Part shown: positions 46,461 to 58,850 of the stretch, piece by piece
How the letters are laid out: each line of letters starts with the position of its first letter
How positions within the stretch are numbered: the stretch's first letter is position 1
NCBI GenBank assembly: GCA_028564705.1
Contig: JAPXFQ010002676.1
Location: 62,001 to 126,000 of the forward strand
Reading direction: 5' to 3'
Length of the DNA stretch: 64,000 nucleotides
Origin: Apricaphanius iberus
Taxonomy: Eukaryota > Chordata > Actinopteri > Cyprinodontiformes > Aphaniidae
Notes under the pieces: generated by a model
What the model saw: only the letters and a program-made list of their open reading frames with translations
Told to the model about the DNA's origin: nothing
Database searches by the model: none
Program-made: the position numbers and the translations under genes

Positions 46461-49400
46461 CTAGTTTTTGTGCTTATCTTCTTTTATTATTTTCTTATAG
46501 TCATGTTGTAAAGGCCCATCTCAGTGTTCTCTGTTGTCTCGGTGAAAATTGAGAACCTTCGTACCTCCTTCATGTCGACGCTTCAATCATTCTCTCCCAC
46601 ATTATCCCTCCAAACAGGACAGGGACCTACTAACCTGCCCGCTGACCTCTCTGCTGACCACCTCCCCCAACTGTAAGTCATGTTGCTGCAATGAGGCTTG
46701 AGGATTAGTTGCTCGGGAAACAGTAGCCTCTCTTATCCCTTGGCTTTTGTTTTTCTTCAATTCAAATCTGAAGTACCATCTCCTACTTTGTAGTTACAAA
46801 ACTTTTGAGTTGTTGGGAAAAGAGAATCTGTGCAAAAGTGTGTGAATTGGTGACTGGGAGTGGGATAGGGGAGTATGGATTGCTAACCTATGTGACCTCT
46901 GGATTCCTGTAGTTTCACTCCCAGCCCAATCATTCCAGGCAGAAATAATTGGAGCACGAATATGTGCTGCTCACACACATACAGAGGCACACATTGATCT
47001 TGAGTGAGCTGTTTTACCTCTGTAATTGACTTCACTGCTTATCAAAAAACCTGCAGTCCCACATTCATTGTGTTTATGCCTCCTGTGGTTTATATATATC
47101 AGCACTGGTTGAAATAAACATGACCCTCCACACTTTGAAGATTGTATACAAGGATATTAAAGAAAAAGATTTGGAAGGCTCATATTCTACATCATTTTGT
47201 TCGTACAAACTATGAAAAATTTTCAAGAAATTAGGAGAACTATTTAAGAGGTTATTGTGGTACGATCAAAAAAGTAAGGACATTTTCAAAGGCCTTGAAG
47301 GAGAGCAGTTAAACGAAATCTAAAGTGTTCTGCACATAGGTCTTCAGACCTGTTTCACATTGAAATGTTCCCAAAATTATCTTTCAGTTTTTCCTTTATA
47401 CAAAACTTTGACATATGAAAAATGTTATTTTTTTAGAAATGTGTTCCTAATATATAAATATGCAAATTACAAAGTGAGACCAAAAGTTGAAATAGGTCTG
47501 CCAAGTCTTAATGTGGGAGTGCTGCAGTTAATGAAGAATGCCCACAGCTGAAAAAACAAACAGGCATTGAGCTTGTGCATGAAGCTGTTTGTTGTTATGT
47601 TTTAGATACTTCAGTTTAAAGGCTAAATTTGTGCCGGGGCTGACACAATCAAATCTCAAATTGTCGTATTGGTCATTGGTGTTTGTCGTAAATAAATGTG
47701 TATATTAGGTCCTCAATTTAATCCTGTGGTATACCATTGCATGCCAGATGTCTATAAAGACTGTGTCTACAAAGGAAGTGTATTTCTAAGAACTACAATA
47801 TCTGACCTTACAGTTACTTTTATGCATTTTTAGAGATGTGAAAACATTTTATGCCATAGAAATTCTGTTTGTGTCAGTGAGAAGGCCTCTTACCTATCTC
47901 CCTCTCTACAACAATAACTGTTTTCCTAATTTTTTGAGGAACACGTAACATTGTAGGGGCTTCAGGCAGGAACTGCTTGCTGGGAGAGATACATGATGGC
48001 ACACAGGATACGGGTGCAAGAGAGTCCAGCTTCTGTGGTGACTGGCCTTAACATAAAATATAAAAGCCTATCAGGACTGAAGCCTCATCCTTGTTTAAAG
48101 AAGGAAGACATTGTTTTTTCACAAAACGTCAAAATAAAATTTCCAGCTCGAGTTTAAAAACCCTGCAGCCCCTCCTAACCGTTCTCTTGTGTGCAAAAAC
48201 AGAAATATTTTTCAGTCATATTTCAGCTGCTGAGATCAGAATAGAGATAGACAAATTTGAGTGAAAATAAGATGCAATGAATTTGTTGTGTGGATGAATA
48301 TAAATTATTGTGAGGCTTTAAAAAGAAAATCCAACATACAACTGCACATGTGGAAGTCCCACAGTGTTTATAGAACATTCTGAATGTTTTATGGTTGCTG
48401 ACACCATTACAAGATTTGTTTGTCAAGCTAGCATCAATCTTCTTCGCCCGAGCACCCACAGGACGAACACCCAACATTCACGACATCAACAGTGTATGAT
48501 TAACAACAGAACAAATGAAAACGGGCTGTGTGTGGACGGCAGTGGGAACATGTGGTTTGTGGCAGAGGAAAGGAAAGATAAACACTAGGCTGCTCTGTTG
48601 CATTTTCTCTCACCTTTTAACTGTAAAAATAAATAAATATATACATCAAGATAAATGCTTAACATATAAACACAAAAGTTTATTGTTATTTCTGGTTTAA
48701 TAAACACTGAAACGATAACTGTGTAAATTCCCTTCTTGAAAATGATCCCACTGAAACAGTAATAAGCAACTGACTTACTACCTGGAATATAAATAAAGAT
48801 GTTTTTGACAGTTTTTGATTCTGAAATGTCTGTTGCATTACACTCCATATGGAGTTTAAGCTAAATGTATTTTTTTCTGAAAGGAGGTAATGGATGTTCT
48901 TAATGTAGTTAATATCCCTACTGTCCAAACATAAAAAAAAATCAGAACTATCACAGCTGCTTGAGGAGTTGTCACAAATAAAAAATAATTGTATTTTTCT
49001 GATTTATAAAGTGCTGCTTAGTGTTTTCATCTCTTAAGACAGCAATATCCAAGTTATTGTGTTTGCTTTTGTAAAAAAAAAAAAAAGTTTGTTCTGTGGT
49101 ACAGAGTATACATTTAGTATATTTTACATGTATAGACTGAGTTGTAAGGAAATTTCTCTGCTGGGCACCTTTTTCATCAAACACGTCAGATGTCAGCTAA
49201 ACAAAATGCCTGACAAGGCCAGGCAGAGCTTGGTGTCCCTTTTTGTGTAGGTTCTGATCCAGCCCCGTTAATAGAGTGGCAGGATTTACTGGATTAACAT
49301 GATAAAGAGCTGCTGTGATTCTAAAAGACAGACGAGATAGGAGAGTAGTAATCCTCAAACAGCTCACATTAAACCCAGCCTTGTTCCTAGAGAGATGTCA

Positions 49401-49922
49401 CTTACAGATGGGAGGAAAAAAAGCTGTACCGTAACCCCTACAGTGAAGAAACTTATGGTTCTACTAGGCATGTAGCAGACATGGATAAACTTAATTCAGT
49501 GTGAAAACAGTCATGGCCCTACTGTGCGTTTTTGTGATTGTTGCAGCCTAAAATGTCTGAAGATGCGGAAAGTTGTGAAAAGTTGCAACAATAGTTGCAA
49601 AGATTTTATGTATGATTTTCTTTTATTTTTCACCATGACTTTCAGGTAATTTTAACAAATGAAAACTCTAAAATATGACCCACTAGAAGAACATCTTTAT
49701 CTTTATTTTGGTGCCACAGTCCAAGACCCACCCTGGTCCCTTTAAGCCCCTCTTCATTAAACTCCTGAATATGCCCTGGCACATCAGTGTTAATCATTTA
49801 GGAATAGTTGCTTATTAATAATTTTTCAAACTCACAAGAGTTTCTGTGTCAGGAGCAAATTATTATTATTTTTTCACTTTTGTTGCCGCGCAGCATTGAG
49901 TCTGTTGATTTTGACGGTGTAT
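46461..49922. other. Non-coding, AT-rich
   Basis: One exon-like piece at 46618-46672 (see findings). Otherwise no gene recognised. Confidence 0.4.
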
Positions 49923-50342
49923 TGGTGCGTTCACACCGCCCCAAAACGTCAGCGTCAGTTGCGGCAAGATTACATGTAGAGTTTATGGTTGAGTCCGTCA
50001 GAATCTCTGCGGCGCTTTGTGTGTGTTGGCTGCGTCGATTTTTCAAGCATTACCTGCGTCTCAAGCGGCAAAGCAGCAAACGCAAGCAATGCAGAAGTTC
50101 AGCTAGCTTATCTTTTGATGCACTTGACACACTTAATGTAGTGCGCCAACCAATCAGTGTCTCCCAGTAGTGACATCGCCCGACATCGATGTTGTCTAGC
50201 CAATCATGATCTGCTAGTGTTTCAAACATCCAGCAGAGAAAGAACCACCCACACGCTTTGCAACCTACAGCTTCAAAATGTATATTAGTAAAACTAGATG
50301 CATTGTGAGCATTGCTGACAAAGTGTGTGATGTGAACCGCAC
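49923..50342. mobile_element. MITE with GTGCGTTCACACC ends
   Basis: TGGTGCGTTCACACC at 49923-49937 is inverted as GATGTGAACCGCAC at 50329-50342 (reverse complement GTGCGGTTCACATC). The inside is GC-richer than its flanks and non-coding. The target duplication is unclear. Confidence 0.6.
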
Positions 50343-51489
50343 TATAAGTTTGGTTTCTGCCGAACTAAATGCACTACTATTGTTACCATTATGCAGCCGA
50401 GATAAAAGGAAACAAGACTTGAGATCGGTCAAAATTGTTTTTAATCCTTAACTCAGTAGATGTAAAAAGTAATTGAAACTACAGCTTCTGTCATTCACAT
50501 AAAAACTGCTTTCCTAAAAACTTTCTGCTCGCTGCTCTTTGCTTTACGTACTACAGCTGATTGCTCTCCTTGTTGGAGAAACACGAATCACGCAGGTTAC
50601 CTAAAACTGCGGCTTTCGCCAAAAGGGGATGGATTTTCATGACTGTAATGAGGCATCTGTACTCCTTAGGACTTTCCTTGGTAAAATACAAATGTTACAT
50701 ATTTTATTCTCAATCCCTCTGCATAAAAAACAAGGGGTGTACATGATATGCGACACCATCAGATATGGAGAGTCATGATGGGAAAAAAGTGCGATAAAGT
50801 TGTGTTAATTTGATAAAATAGCAGGACGTGCAGAATTCACAGGGATTTCGTGTATTTGCATTAATAGTTGCGATCACAACATCATAACAGCAAAGCCATT
50901 TTAGACAGACAACACAAGATATACAGACAGAAATAAGACCAAGAGAAAGAAGCAAATGACAGAGAGTCAAGCAGAGGTCTGTTTTTGTTGGATTTCTGGA
51001 AGCAGACAAATGTTCCCTTACATTTTTAGTGAAAAAAATTCTCCCACTAAAACCTTTTAGTGTATGACCCAGAATAAGCAAAGCACAGAAGAGACCTCTA
51101 ACCCCTGAACGGGTTGGCAGTAGAGTCAAACTAATGGGGATTTTCCCTTCCAATGAGACTATAATAATAGTCCATTTCACTTATTTCCATGTAATGTTGC
51201 CTAGATATTTCATGGATATAAACTTGGTGGAGTCCAGTTTCCCAGCAATAATCTGTTAACATAACAATGGACTCATTTAGGTAAACCATTCATTGAATAA
51301 ATATTTCCATGCAGTCGGGTATCTGGTAGTGGAATGTTGCCGGTAAACGGGTTGCATCACCAGGAAAATGTAGAAAAGCAAAGAGAATTTGGGACACATT
51401 TATAATAAGACTTCAAATGATCTTGAAATGTTTTTCCTTTTTTCATCTCTACCTTTCTCAATAGGACAAATTTCTCTTTAGGTAAGGAT
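50343..51489. other. Non-coding
   Basis: No exon or repeat recognised. Confidence 0.4.
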
Positions 51490-52120
51490 TTAAGTGAGTT
51501 TTCTTACTTTTTTTTTTTTTTCCTTACCTTTTCTTTCCCTGTTTTTTATGTTTTTCACTTCAACCCTTTCTTTGCCTGAATCAAGTTGCCCAGGGGACAG
51601 GTGGGTCATTCCCCTGTTTTCTCTGTGCCCCCTCCCTCCCTGGCGCCAAGGGACAGGTGTGGGGTGTACTGGCCTCAGAGTGACCTCTTCTCTGACGGGG
51701 ATAGCCAGTGTTCTCATTGTCTTGTTCCCCTAACTACCTGTTGGCCTACCTTCCACCTGCTCAAACCCCCACCCGCTTCAAAAAAAAAAATGGACCACAG
51801 ATCTGGAGATGGTAAACACAGGAGAAACCTCGAGGGGGTGATGTGGGTAAAGGATAAAGAATAAGAAAAACTGAGGCAGGGGGTTGGGAGACAAGCCAGA
51901 TGCAGAGGAGTCACATCTCCTGTTGTGAATGTGCGGGGTGTGTGAGTGAATAACGGAGCAAAGAGTCAGAATGAGTGAGGTAGACATGTGATATGCCAGA
52001 GCCCACCAGCTTTCTTTGTTCTCCTTCTCCAGCGATTGACAGACGGGACAATAGCACCGGGCAGAGCTCCTTTTCTCCCTTTGTATCACTCCACCCCTTA
52101 GAAAACTGCATTCTCCTCAG
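51490..52120. other. Non-coding, locally pyrimidine-rich
   Basis: T/C-rich run at 51505-51560, and a complex GC-richer part at 51580-51730 that might be conserved. No protein supported. Confidence 0.4.
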
Positions 52121-52339
52121 CTCTCTGTCTGGCTTACTTCAATCATCATTTTGCTGTAGCATCAATGCATTTGATTTGATTCATTTTTTTAATTAAAGGC
52201 TAATATACTAAAAATCAAGGTAATTCTTGACTGGATGGATAGATTATTCTAACTGGTTGCATGTTATATTGTATCATCTATATGTTATCTTACTTGTATC
52301 AACTCAGATTTACTTTATCCTTTTTTTTGTTCTAGTTAG

Positions 52340-52470
52340 TAAATCCATCCATCTTCTTTATCATCTTGTCTTAGCAGGGTTACTAGGTGACTGGTGTCTA
52401 TCCCCTTTGAAAAGTAGGGCACACAATGGATGGGTTATTAGTCCATCAGAGAGCAACAGAGTTGCAATTG
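52340..52470 (-). mobile_element. Degenerate SINE tail
   Basis: AAATCCATCCATCTTCTTTA followed by a GGTGACTGGTGTCTATCCCC and CCATCAGAGAGCAACAGAG order recalls the tail half of the tRNA-derived SINE at 5583-5961, in the same orientation but strongly diverged. Confidence 0.45.
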
Positions 52471-52542
52471 GGATATTAACACAATTTTTCAGCCAAGTCT
52501 GCTCCTTTTTTATTTCCCTGTTGTCTGATTTGGTCTTAATAT

Positions 52543-52735
52543 TGTCATGTTCCGACTCAGATGCTTAACCCATAGAAAACAGACTGAAAAGAGATAAGTA
52601 GTTGAATATTTATTGGCTAGACTGGAGTTGCTGAAGATCTGTAAGTGGAGGACCACTAACTGGAGCTGGATCACCTGCAGGTGTGTGAGCTGCAGCAGGT
52701 GAGAGAACTACTCTCCTAGAAACACTCTGCAAAAA
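52543..52735 (-). repeat. LTR-like fragment
   Basis: On the minus strand it has AATAAATATTC and ends ..CTGAGTCGGAACATGACA, like the U5 end of a fish gypsy LTR. The other border is not resolved. Confidence 0.35.
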
Positions 52736-52770
52736 GAAAGCCGATTGCACACTGGATCATAAGAAATACA

Positions 52771-53121
52771 AGGGATGCAAAAACACTTTTTTTTTCAAAC
52801 GGATACGATACTGATACTTGGACTTGAGTAATTGCCGATACTGAATACCAATACCTACAACACACAAAAAATGCCATAAATACAAGTTTCATTTTCTTCT
52901 CTGATTGTTACAGTAAATGATTAGAGAAAAATAGTAATAAAACACATAAAATATAATAAAATATTAATAAAAATTACAACAAAACCAAAATTTTAAGTAC
53001 AAAAAAAGAGTTTACAAGTTTTAAGTATTGGTCAATGGTATTGGTTGAATTTAAACAATAGCGATACAGTACATAGGAACGTATCGGCCCCAATACCTGA
53101 TACCAGTATTGGTACATCCCT
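52771..53121 (-). mobile_element. MITE, copy 2 of the AGGGATG family
   Basis: AGGGATGCAAAAACAC at 52771 and ..TTGGTACATCCCT ending 53121 are inverted ends. Inside are GATACGATACTGATACTTGG and CCAATACCTGATACCAGTAT. It is the same family as 46010-46460 but in opposite orientation. Confidence 0.65.
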
Positions 53122-53150
53122 AATTAATACCTTTCTTTAAAACAAACAAT

Positions 53151-53155
53151 GATTT
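53151..53155. repeat. Solo LTR target duplication, left
   Basis: GATTT, identical to 53392-53396. Confidence 0.75.
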
Positions 53156-53391
53156 TGTCACGAATATGCTGCAGGGAGGATGAAGGACCCAGATGCAGAA
53201 GGTGACTTGAATGTATCTTTTACGGGTGCAGCGACACATGAAACTCACAGACATGAGAAGTCAATGATCTGGCAAGGTCTGAGGTTCTCGCTGGACCTTA
53301 CATAATGGCAGAAACACAACTGACCTGTGCATCTGATCACACAGGTGCAGTGAATAACTAATAATTAGGCAGGGCCTTGCAGGCTCTGACA
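53156..53391 (-). mobile_element. Solo LTR with 5-bp target duplication
   Basis: On the minus strand it begins TGTCAGAGCCTGCAAGGCCC and ends GCATATTCGTGACA, so it has TG...CA ends with inverted TGTCA/TGACA. GATTT lies on both sides (53151-53155 and 53392-53396). There is no internal region, so it is a solo LTR left by recombination. A second, inverted copy starts at 54021. Confidence 0.85.
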
Positions 53392-53396
53392 GATTT
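53392..53396. repeat. Solo LTR target duplication, right
   Basis: GATTT, identical to 53151-53155. Confidence 0.75.
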
Positions 53397-53759
53397 TGTA
53401 CTATAGGAACCATAATACAATGCATGGTAATTGTTCTTAGTGCTGTTGAAGTATTGTGCAAAAAGATGGAAAAAAATAAAGCGGTTATGGTCTTTTATCT
53501 TTTCATCCCAAATTAAACTGTAGTAAAATGTGTTTGTCTGGGTCAAATTTGTTTAATTTCAGAATTACTGAAACTTAAAGGTCTCATTATTTTTTTTATT
53601 TTTATTTTTTCAAAATATTTGCTGTGGTCTCTGAAGGAATGCCTTATGAGTAATTTTATGCGGAAATAAATTATCTGGTGCCCCTGTTTTAGGAGGAACA
53701 AGTTTGTCACAGGAGTGGGTGGAGGGGAAACGTCAGAATTAAAAGTCTACCTCATAGTC

Positions 53760-54020
53760 TGGCCTCAACTGGCAGAGACTTGTTCTGCTCTCTCGTAGCC
53801 TAAAAATGCATTGGCGCAAGCCAAGGACTGCTTCATCGTGGGGTCCCCCTGCAACGCAGGCTTCGTCTGTCAGCCCAAGGCTGGGTCCCCTCTATGTCGG
53901 CAGGACGAGCTATTCAAGTTTTTTCACGGGGACAGACTCGAGTACATCTGGTCCAGAGGGGATCCAGCTCCTCGCCGGCGACACAGATGCAGCAAAGCTG
54001 CTGCCGGAGTATCCTTCTTC
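53760..54020 (+). pseudogene. LTR-retroelement internal fragment
   Basis: The frame from 53806 reads through to the LTR (blocks GPEGIQLLAGDTDAAKLLPE, then YPSS at the LTR edge). It precedes an LTR that starts at 54021, so it is the 3' end of the internal region. No enzyme motif is seen; the product is unknown. It is GC-richer than its flanks. Confidence 0.5.
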
Positions 54021-54215
54021 TGTCAGAGCCTGCAAGGCCCTGGCTAATTATTAGTTATTCACTGCACCTGTGTGATCAGATGCACCTGTCAGTTGTGTTT
54101 CTGCCATTTTTTAAGATCCGGCAAGAGTTTCAGACCTCGCCGGATCATTGACTTTTCATGTCTGTGAGTTTCATGTGTTGCTACACCAATAAAAGGTACC
54201 TTCAAGTCAGCTTTC
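54021..54215 (+). mobile_element. LTR, second copy, + strand
   Basis: TGTCAGAGCCTGCAAGGCCC onward matches the reverse complement of 53392-53203 for about 190 bases with scattered differences. It includes the AATAAAAGGTACC poly(A) signal near 54189. The terminal part is diverged or replaced. Confidence 0.8.
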
Positions 54216-56080
54216 CTTTCTGTGGCCATTGCAGGTAATAAGGGTTAGAGAAAATGTTCACGTGCATCATACATTACAGCTCAGAAGGACCAATCATATT
54301 TCAAAAAGAGAAGAACATTTCTAAGTGAAAAAGACCTTTAAATGAAAACAGATCAGAAACTAACATTGTTTATTGAAATAATAAGTAAAAATGTAAATTG
54401 ATCGTTTGAATTTTACATATGATTCAGTGGTGACATTGCACGGTTACCTGGAGCATTTCAATAGCATTTCAGACTATTTCAAATTACTTTAATCCTTCTC
54501 AGTTCTTAATTTTCTAAATCTCTGGATATGAACTCTTCACCCCAGAGTTGCACTTTTGACTCTTACTCTGCTTTGCTTCCCTGCACAGATCACACAAAGA
54601 CTCATTCACACACTAATACACCTGCCATGTATTTAAACACACTCCCTCTAATAAGATTGTCCTGAAAAGGCCTCCTTCTCATCTGCGTTACATGATGCTG
54701 GATACATATGTGGGAGGACTTGAAGTCATCTAAATATATGACCCAAGGAAACTGATGTGTTCTTATTACTGCATATGTTATATGAATATCTGCTCTTCTC
54801 TTGAGGCTGGAAGAAAGGGCTTTAAATAAAGTTGAAGGAATAATGTAGGAATGTGAAGCAAAGTATGGAAAGGCCCCTTTCCATACTTGCACTCTTGAGA
54901 CCTACCCATTGTCCAGCCAACATCCTCTTTGTGTGTGTGAGTGTGTGTCTGTGTGTGTGTGTGTATATGTATTTTGAGCAGGATGTCCCTGACATCTCTC
55001 AAAAGTAACTTTATCCCACTCTACACCCTGCACGCCCATTCCTGTGCATTGTTTCCTTCTGAGGGTTTAGAAAAGAAAGAGTCTACCTGAGTTTGTGCTC
55101 ACAAAAGTGGGAGAGGAATAAAACAAGGTGTTAAAATGGTATCACATAAAAATCTACCAAAAACTACAAATCACTCTGGTAAAAGGGGTTTCATGCACCC
55201 CATCCCCAGCATATTTAATTTGCTTTTCTTAATCTAGATTTGATATTATAAATGTCTCTAAATAACTGATGTGCATTAACAAAAAAACACTAAAACAAGG
55301 TAAGAAGTCCCTGTTACAGTACTTCGTGACAACCAGTTTGTAGGTGGATTTACCAAAAAAGTCAGTATACCCCCTTGGTTAGGAATCATTTCTACCACCC
55401 AGGATCTAATCAGTCTTCATGGTGATAGAAAGTTAGCTCAATGGTTGCTGGTAGCCTCTGTTGCTTTCATTACTGCATCAGATTTAAAGGTGATCCTGAT
55501 GTTTCTGTGACTGACATTCACAGCAACATCAAGATAGCTTACAGGACCTTAGAAGTCTGCACCACTGGTACATTCAGCTTGAATTGTTACTTTAGAGATG
55601 GTCATAAACAAAAAAAAAATGGATCTTGTTTGTAGGTATGCATAACTTGCAGCTGTGAAAAATCTGTTCAGTAGTTGGAAGGATGAACATCAGCTCTAGA
55701 AGGGAGTTGTGAAGCCTTCTTCTGTAAGTGTGCTTTAAGTTATGCTTGGCAAATTAATCTGTTGCCTAGCCTTTATCTTAAAGCAGCTTGTATGACATGC
55801 TTTCTCTACCAGACAGTTTCACAAACCACACTGCCGACCTGCAGAAAACCACAAAGCTCTTCCTCCACACCATTTATTCATATATTATCAAAGGCCTTAT
55901 GTTTTCTCACTTGGAAACTGACCAAAATCTAATACAATGGTGATCCAAAGAAAAACGTAGCTTCCCTAAAGCAAAAGGGGGTTCTGCTGTTCACTTTTAA
56001 TCGTTGAAACTTTTGAATTTAAAGATTGTTAGTTTGTCATTTATTTCCAGTTGAGGAACCAGCCTAACCAACCCATGACT
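54216..56080. other. Non-coding
   Basis: (TG)n at about 54931-54965. The rest has no recognised gene or repeat. Confidence 0.4.
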
Positions 56081-56081
56081 G

Positions 56082-56890
56082 TTGGAGGAGTTCTGCTGCC
56101 TCCATGGCCACTGCCATGCTGCTCCCTTGTCTCTCCAGGAGGGTACAACTAGTGAATCACCGGCGTATTTCCTCGCTCCCCGAGACGTTGAACTAGAAGG
56201 GTTGTCTAATTATTATCCAGCCTACTTTGAGGATCTTTTTGCTATGTCCAAGAATAATCGCAGGATGCTGCCGTTATTCTTGAACAGTATAATGAGCTTG
56301 TTCAGAGGAGACAGCAAATCCCCATTAGGTTTTCTTTTAAGGGCAATCATCGACTCCGGTGCGTCCTCCGGACTCTGGGACTCCTGAATTAGTCCTCTTT
56401 GGCGTCTGCCAGCAGGAAGCCGCAGGTCTCTCCAGTCGCTGCCAGCAGCAGGCCCCATTTTACCCAGTGGGGTCTCCAAGACTCGAGCACCTTAGATGCT
56501 GATTTCCAAAACACCAGTTCCCTCGTCGCAAGCCTCCACGTCTTCAGTTCCATCGTCGCCTGCCTCCATGACACCTGTTTTCATGACGCCAGCCTCCAGG
56601 ACACCTGTTTTCACATCGCCAGCCTCCTTGGCACTGTTCCCACGTCGTCGGACTGCTCACCACCAGTCCACCACAAGCCCACTTCGTTGGACTTGTTTTT
56701 GTTTATTCCTTCCATCCTGGACCCCCTCCTCCTGCCCTGGCTCGAGGTTCCCAGTTGTGTACCAGTTGCCGCACCTTGGAGGGGGTTTAGTTACTGTCAC
56801 GGTGCAACTGTCTCCCTTCCCTGTCTTCCTGTGACTAAATTACATTCACCTGTCTCCCATTGTCTCATTAGTCTTCCCAGTGTTATCCTG
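56082..56890 (+). mobile_element. LTR-retroelement 3' end with partial LTR
   Basis: An open frame at 56082-56387 (blocks NYYPAYFEDLFAMSKNN, LFLNSIMSLFRGD) and overlapping frames to about 56780 precede a purine-rich GGAGGGGG (56778-56785, polypurine-tract-like). An LTR-like TGTCACGGTGCAACTGTC then starts at 56795. That order is what the 3' end of an LTR element looks like. The protein has no enzyme motif and its family is unknown. Confidence 0.5.
56528..56646 (+). repeat. 30-bp coding minisatellite, four units
   Basis: Units start at 56528, 56558, 56588 and 56618 (30, 30, 30 and 29 bp), each like GCCAGCCTCCAGGACACCTG followed by TTTTCAC. In one frame they encode 10-residue repeats (ACLHDTCFHD, ASLQDTCFHI). 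Confidence 0.85.
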
Positions 56891-57002
56891 CTTTTTTTGC
56901 TGAATGCTGTACTAAAGGGAAGCAAATGGTGGTTTTTGGCTGCCATGTTGCAAAATTATGATTGAGTAAATTTGAAGAATGAAGCATGTTTTTTTAAGCA
57001 TA

Positions 57003-57110
57003 CCATCAAATTTAAATTCCATTCAATGCAGATTATCCATATAGTGCCAATTAACAACAAATCATCCACAGGCGCTTTACAAGAAAAGCTTTTTCAGGTT
57101 AATTGTACAT
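57003..57110 (-). mobile_element. LINE 3' tail fragment
   Basis: AATTCCATTCAATGCAGATT, ATATAGTGCCAATTAACAAC and ATCCACAGGCGCTTTAC are the reverse complement of a common fish LINE end (AAAGCGCC..TTTGGCGCTATATAAA..GAATTGAATT). Confidence 0.6.
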
Positions 57111-58850
57111 GCAGTGCACTTAATCTTTCAGTTCATGAGTCCATTTACTTTAAAAGTTGTCTATTTAAGGAATCCTAGCAGATTGCTTCAATTAATTTAC
57201 TTGCAGCATTCAGTCCTGAACGAACATTTATATAACAAGATAACACGTATAACGAGAATGCTAGTGATTTCTGGATTGTGAATGGAAAAGTTGGAGGTCT
57301 CTTTTTGCCCAAAGTTTGAAATGTAATATGACTTGTGTACAAATAAAATGTAATGAACAGTGTTGGTATAAACGATTAATTTACAGTTTTGTCAGTTGGT
57401 GTTGCATTAAAGTAGCTATGCACACAGTGCCTTACAAACCTTACAAACTTTATATGTAAACATTGTCCCTTCATGTTTGTATTACTAAAACTGAGAAAAA
57501 AGTGCATCATTCTCTGCTTGTAGTGCTAATACTAATTAGAACCACAATAATCAGAAAATTTCACGGGTTAAAAGTGGAATCGGCTCTATGTCATTTCAAG
57601 ATATATGATCTGACCTTTAAGACAACTTAAACAGTAAAAAAATAAACAAAAAGATGCAGCATTGTTTTTACTTACTCTTGCTTTCCACCAAACACATTAG
57701 CAGTACATAATGTAATAGACATGTTTTACTCTCAAATTCAGCTGCAATGCCAGTGCCTGATTTCCTATCTTGTCTGATCAAAACTGCTGAGCTTAATATG
57801 TTTTAGAAGCGTAGCACGTAAAAAACAGCACTGCTGCGTAAATTTAGGAGAGGGATGCAACACAACAGTTCCGGGGCGTCCGATTTGTGCTACTTCCCGC
57901 CCAGTGGAAACGCTTCCGTTGACTTTAACGGGAGCTATTAGACACGTATTATGCTTCAGTGAGATTACGCACTGCTTAAGTTTCAGGTGGAAAGAAGGGG
58001 TTATTCTGCTTTGCATTCAGCACGAACCTTTAAATGGGAGTGCTGTTGTGGTTGTCAGCACACACTACAATTAAGGTTGCAAAAATATAGGCTAGTCTTA
58101 GTGGACCCTGGTTGACAGGAAAGGTACAGTAGTGATTGCTACTTGAATCTTTATTTTCTTTAATTGCTGCTGGTACAGTACAGTACATGGCGTAAAACCA
58201 CAAGTCAAACTTTAATATGTTAAATGTCAGGTGATCATGACCAAGAGTCACCGTTTGGAAGGTAACAATAATTCAAGGTTATTGTAACAGTTTTGACATT
58301 TTCTTTAATTCATTCAAGACTTTTAGGGATAATTAATATTTCCAATTACAATAAATTGTGCCACATATTTAAAGAGTAATAAAAGCTTATACTCAGCAAA
58401 TACAGAAAAAAAATCTTAACATTAAAACACTCATAATATGACAATTCTAAGGGAAAAATAACTGGAATTCTTATATTTCTGGCAAACACTACAGCTGTCA
58501 TAATAGAGGCATCTTCAGTTTTGATCATCCTGATGTGCAAAAATTTCAACAAATGAGGAAGACCAGTAACATTTCTTTTGAACACAATGGATTTCATTTC
58601 TGTTCCTGCTGGAAAGTAGGAAGCGAAGAGTTCCGGTCAAATTTCATGAAGATGGTTGGTATGTTGAGATTTTCTAGACTTTGTTGGAAGAAGATACCAT
58701 GGAGGAACTGCATAGGATTAAGGTCAGTGTGGAGTAGGTTAGTTCTTAGCCATTATTAATTACAGTATCTGTTCTGACTGTGAAGGTGGAGGTTGGAGGA
58801 TGAAATGCAGGTTAATTTTGAAGTGACTGACAGGATTTTTTTGTAGACAG
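57111..58850. other. Non-coding
   Basis: The part 57830-58050 is GC-richer (for example TTCCGGGGCGTCCGATTTGT) and may be an unrecognised repeat. Nothing else called. Confidence 0.4.
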
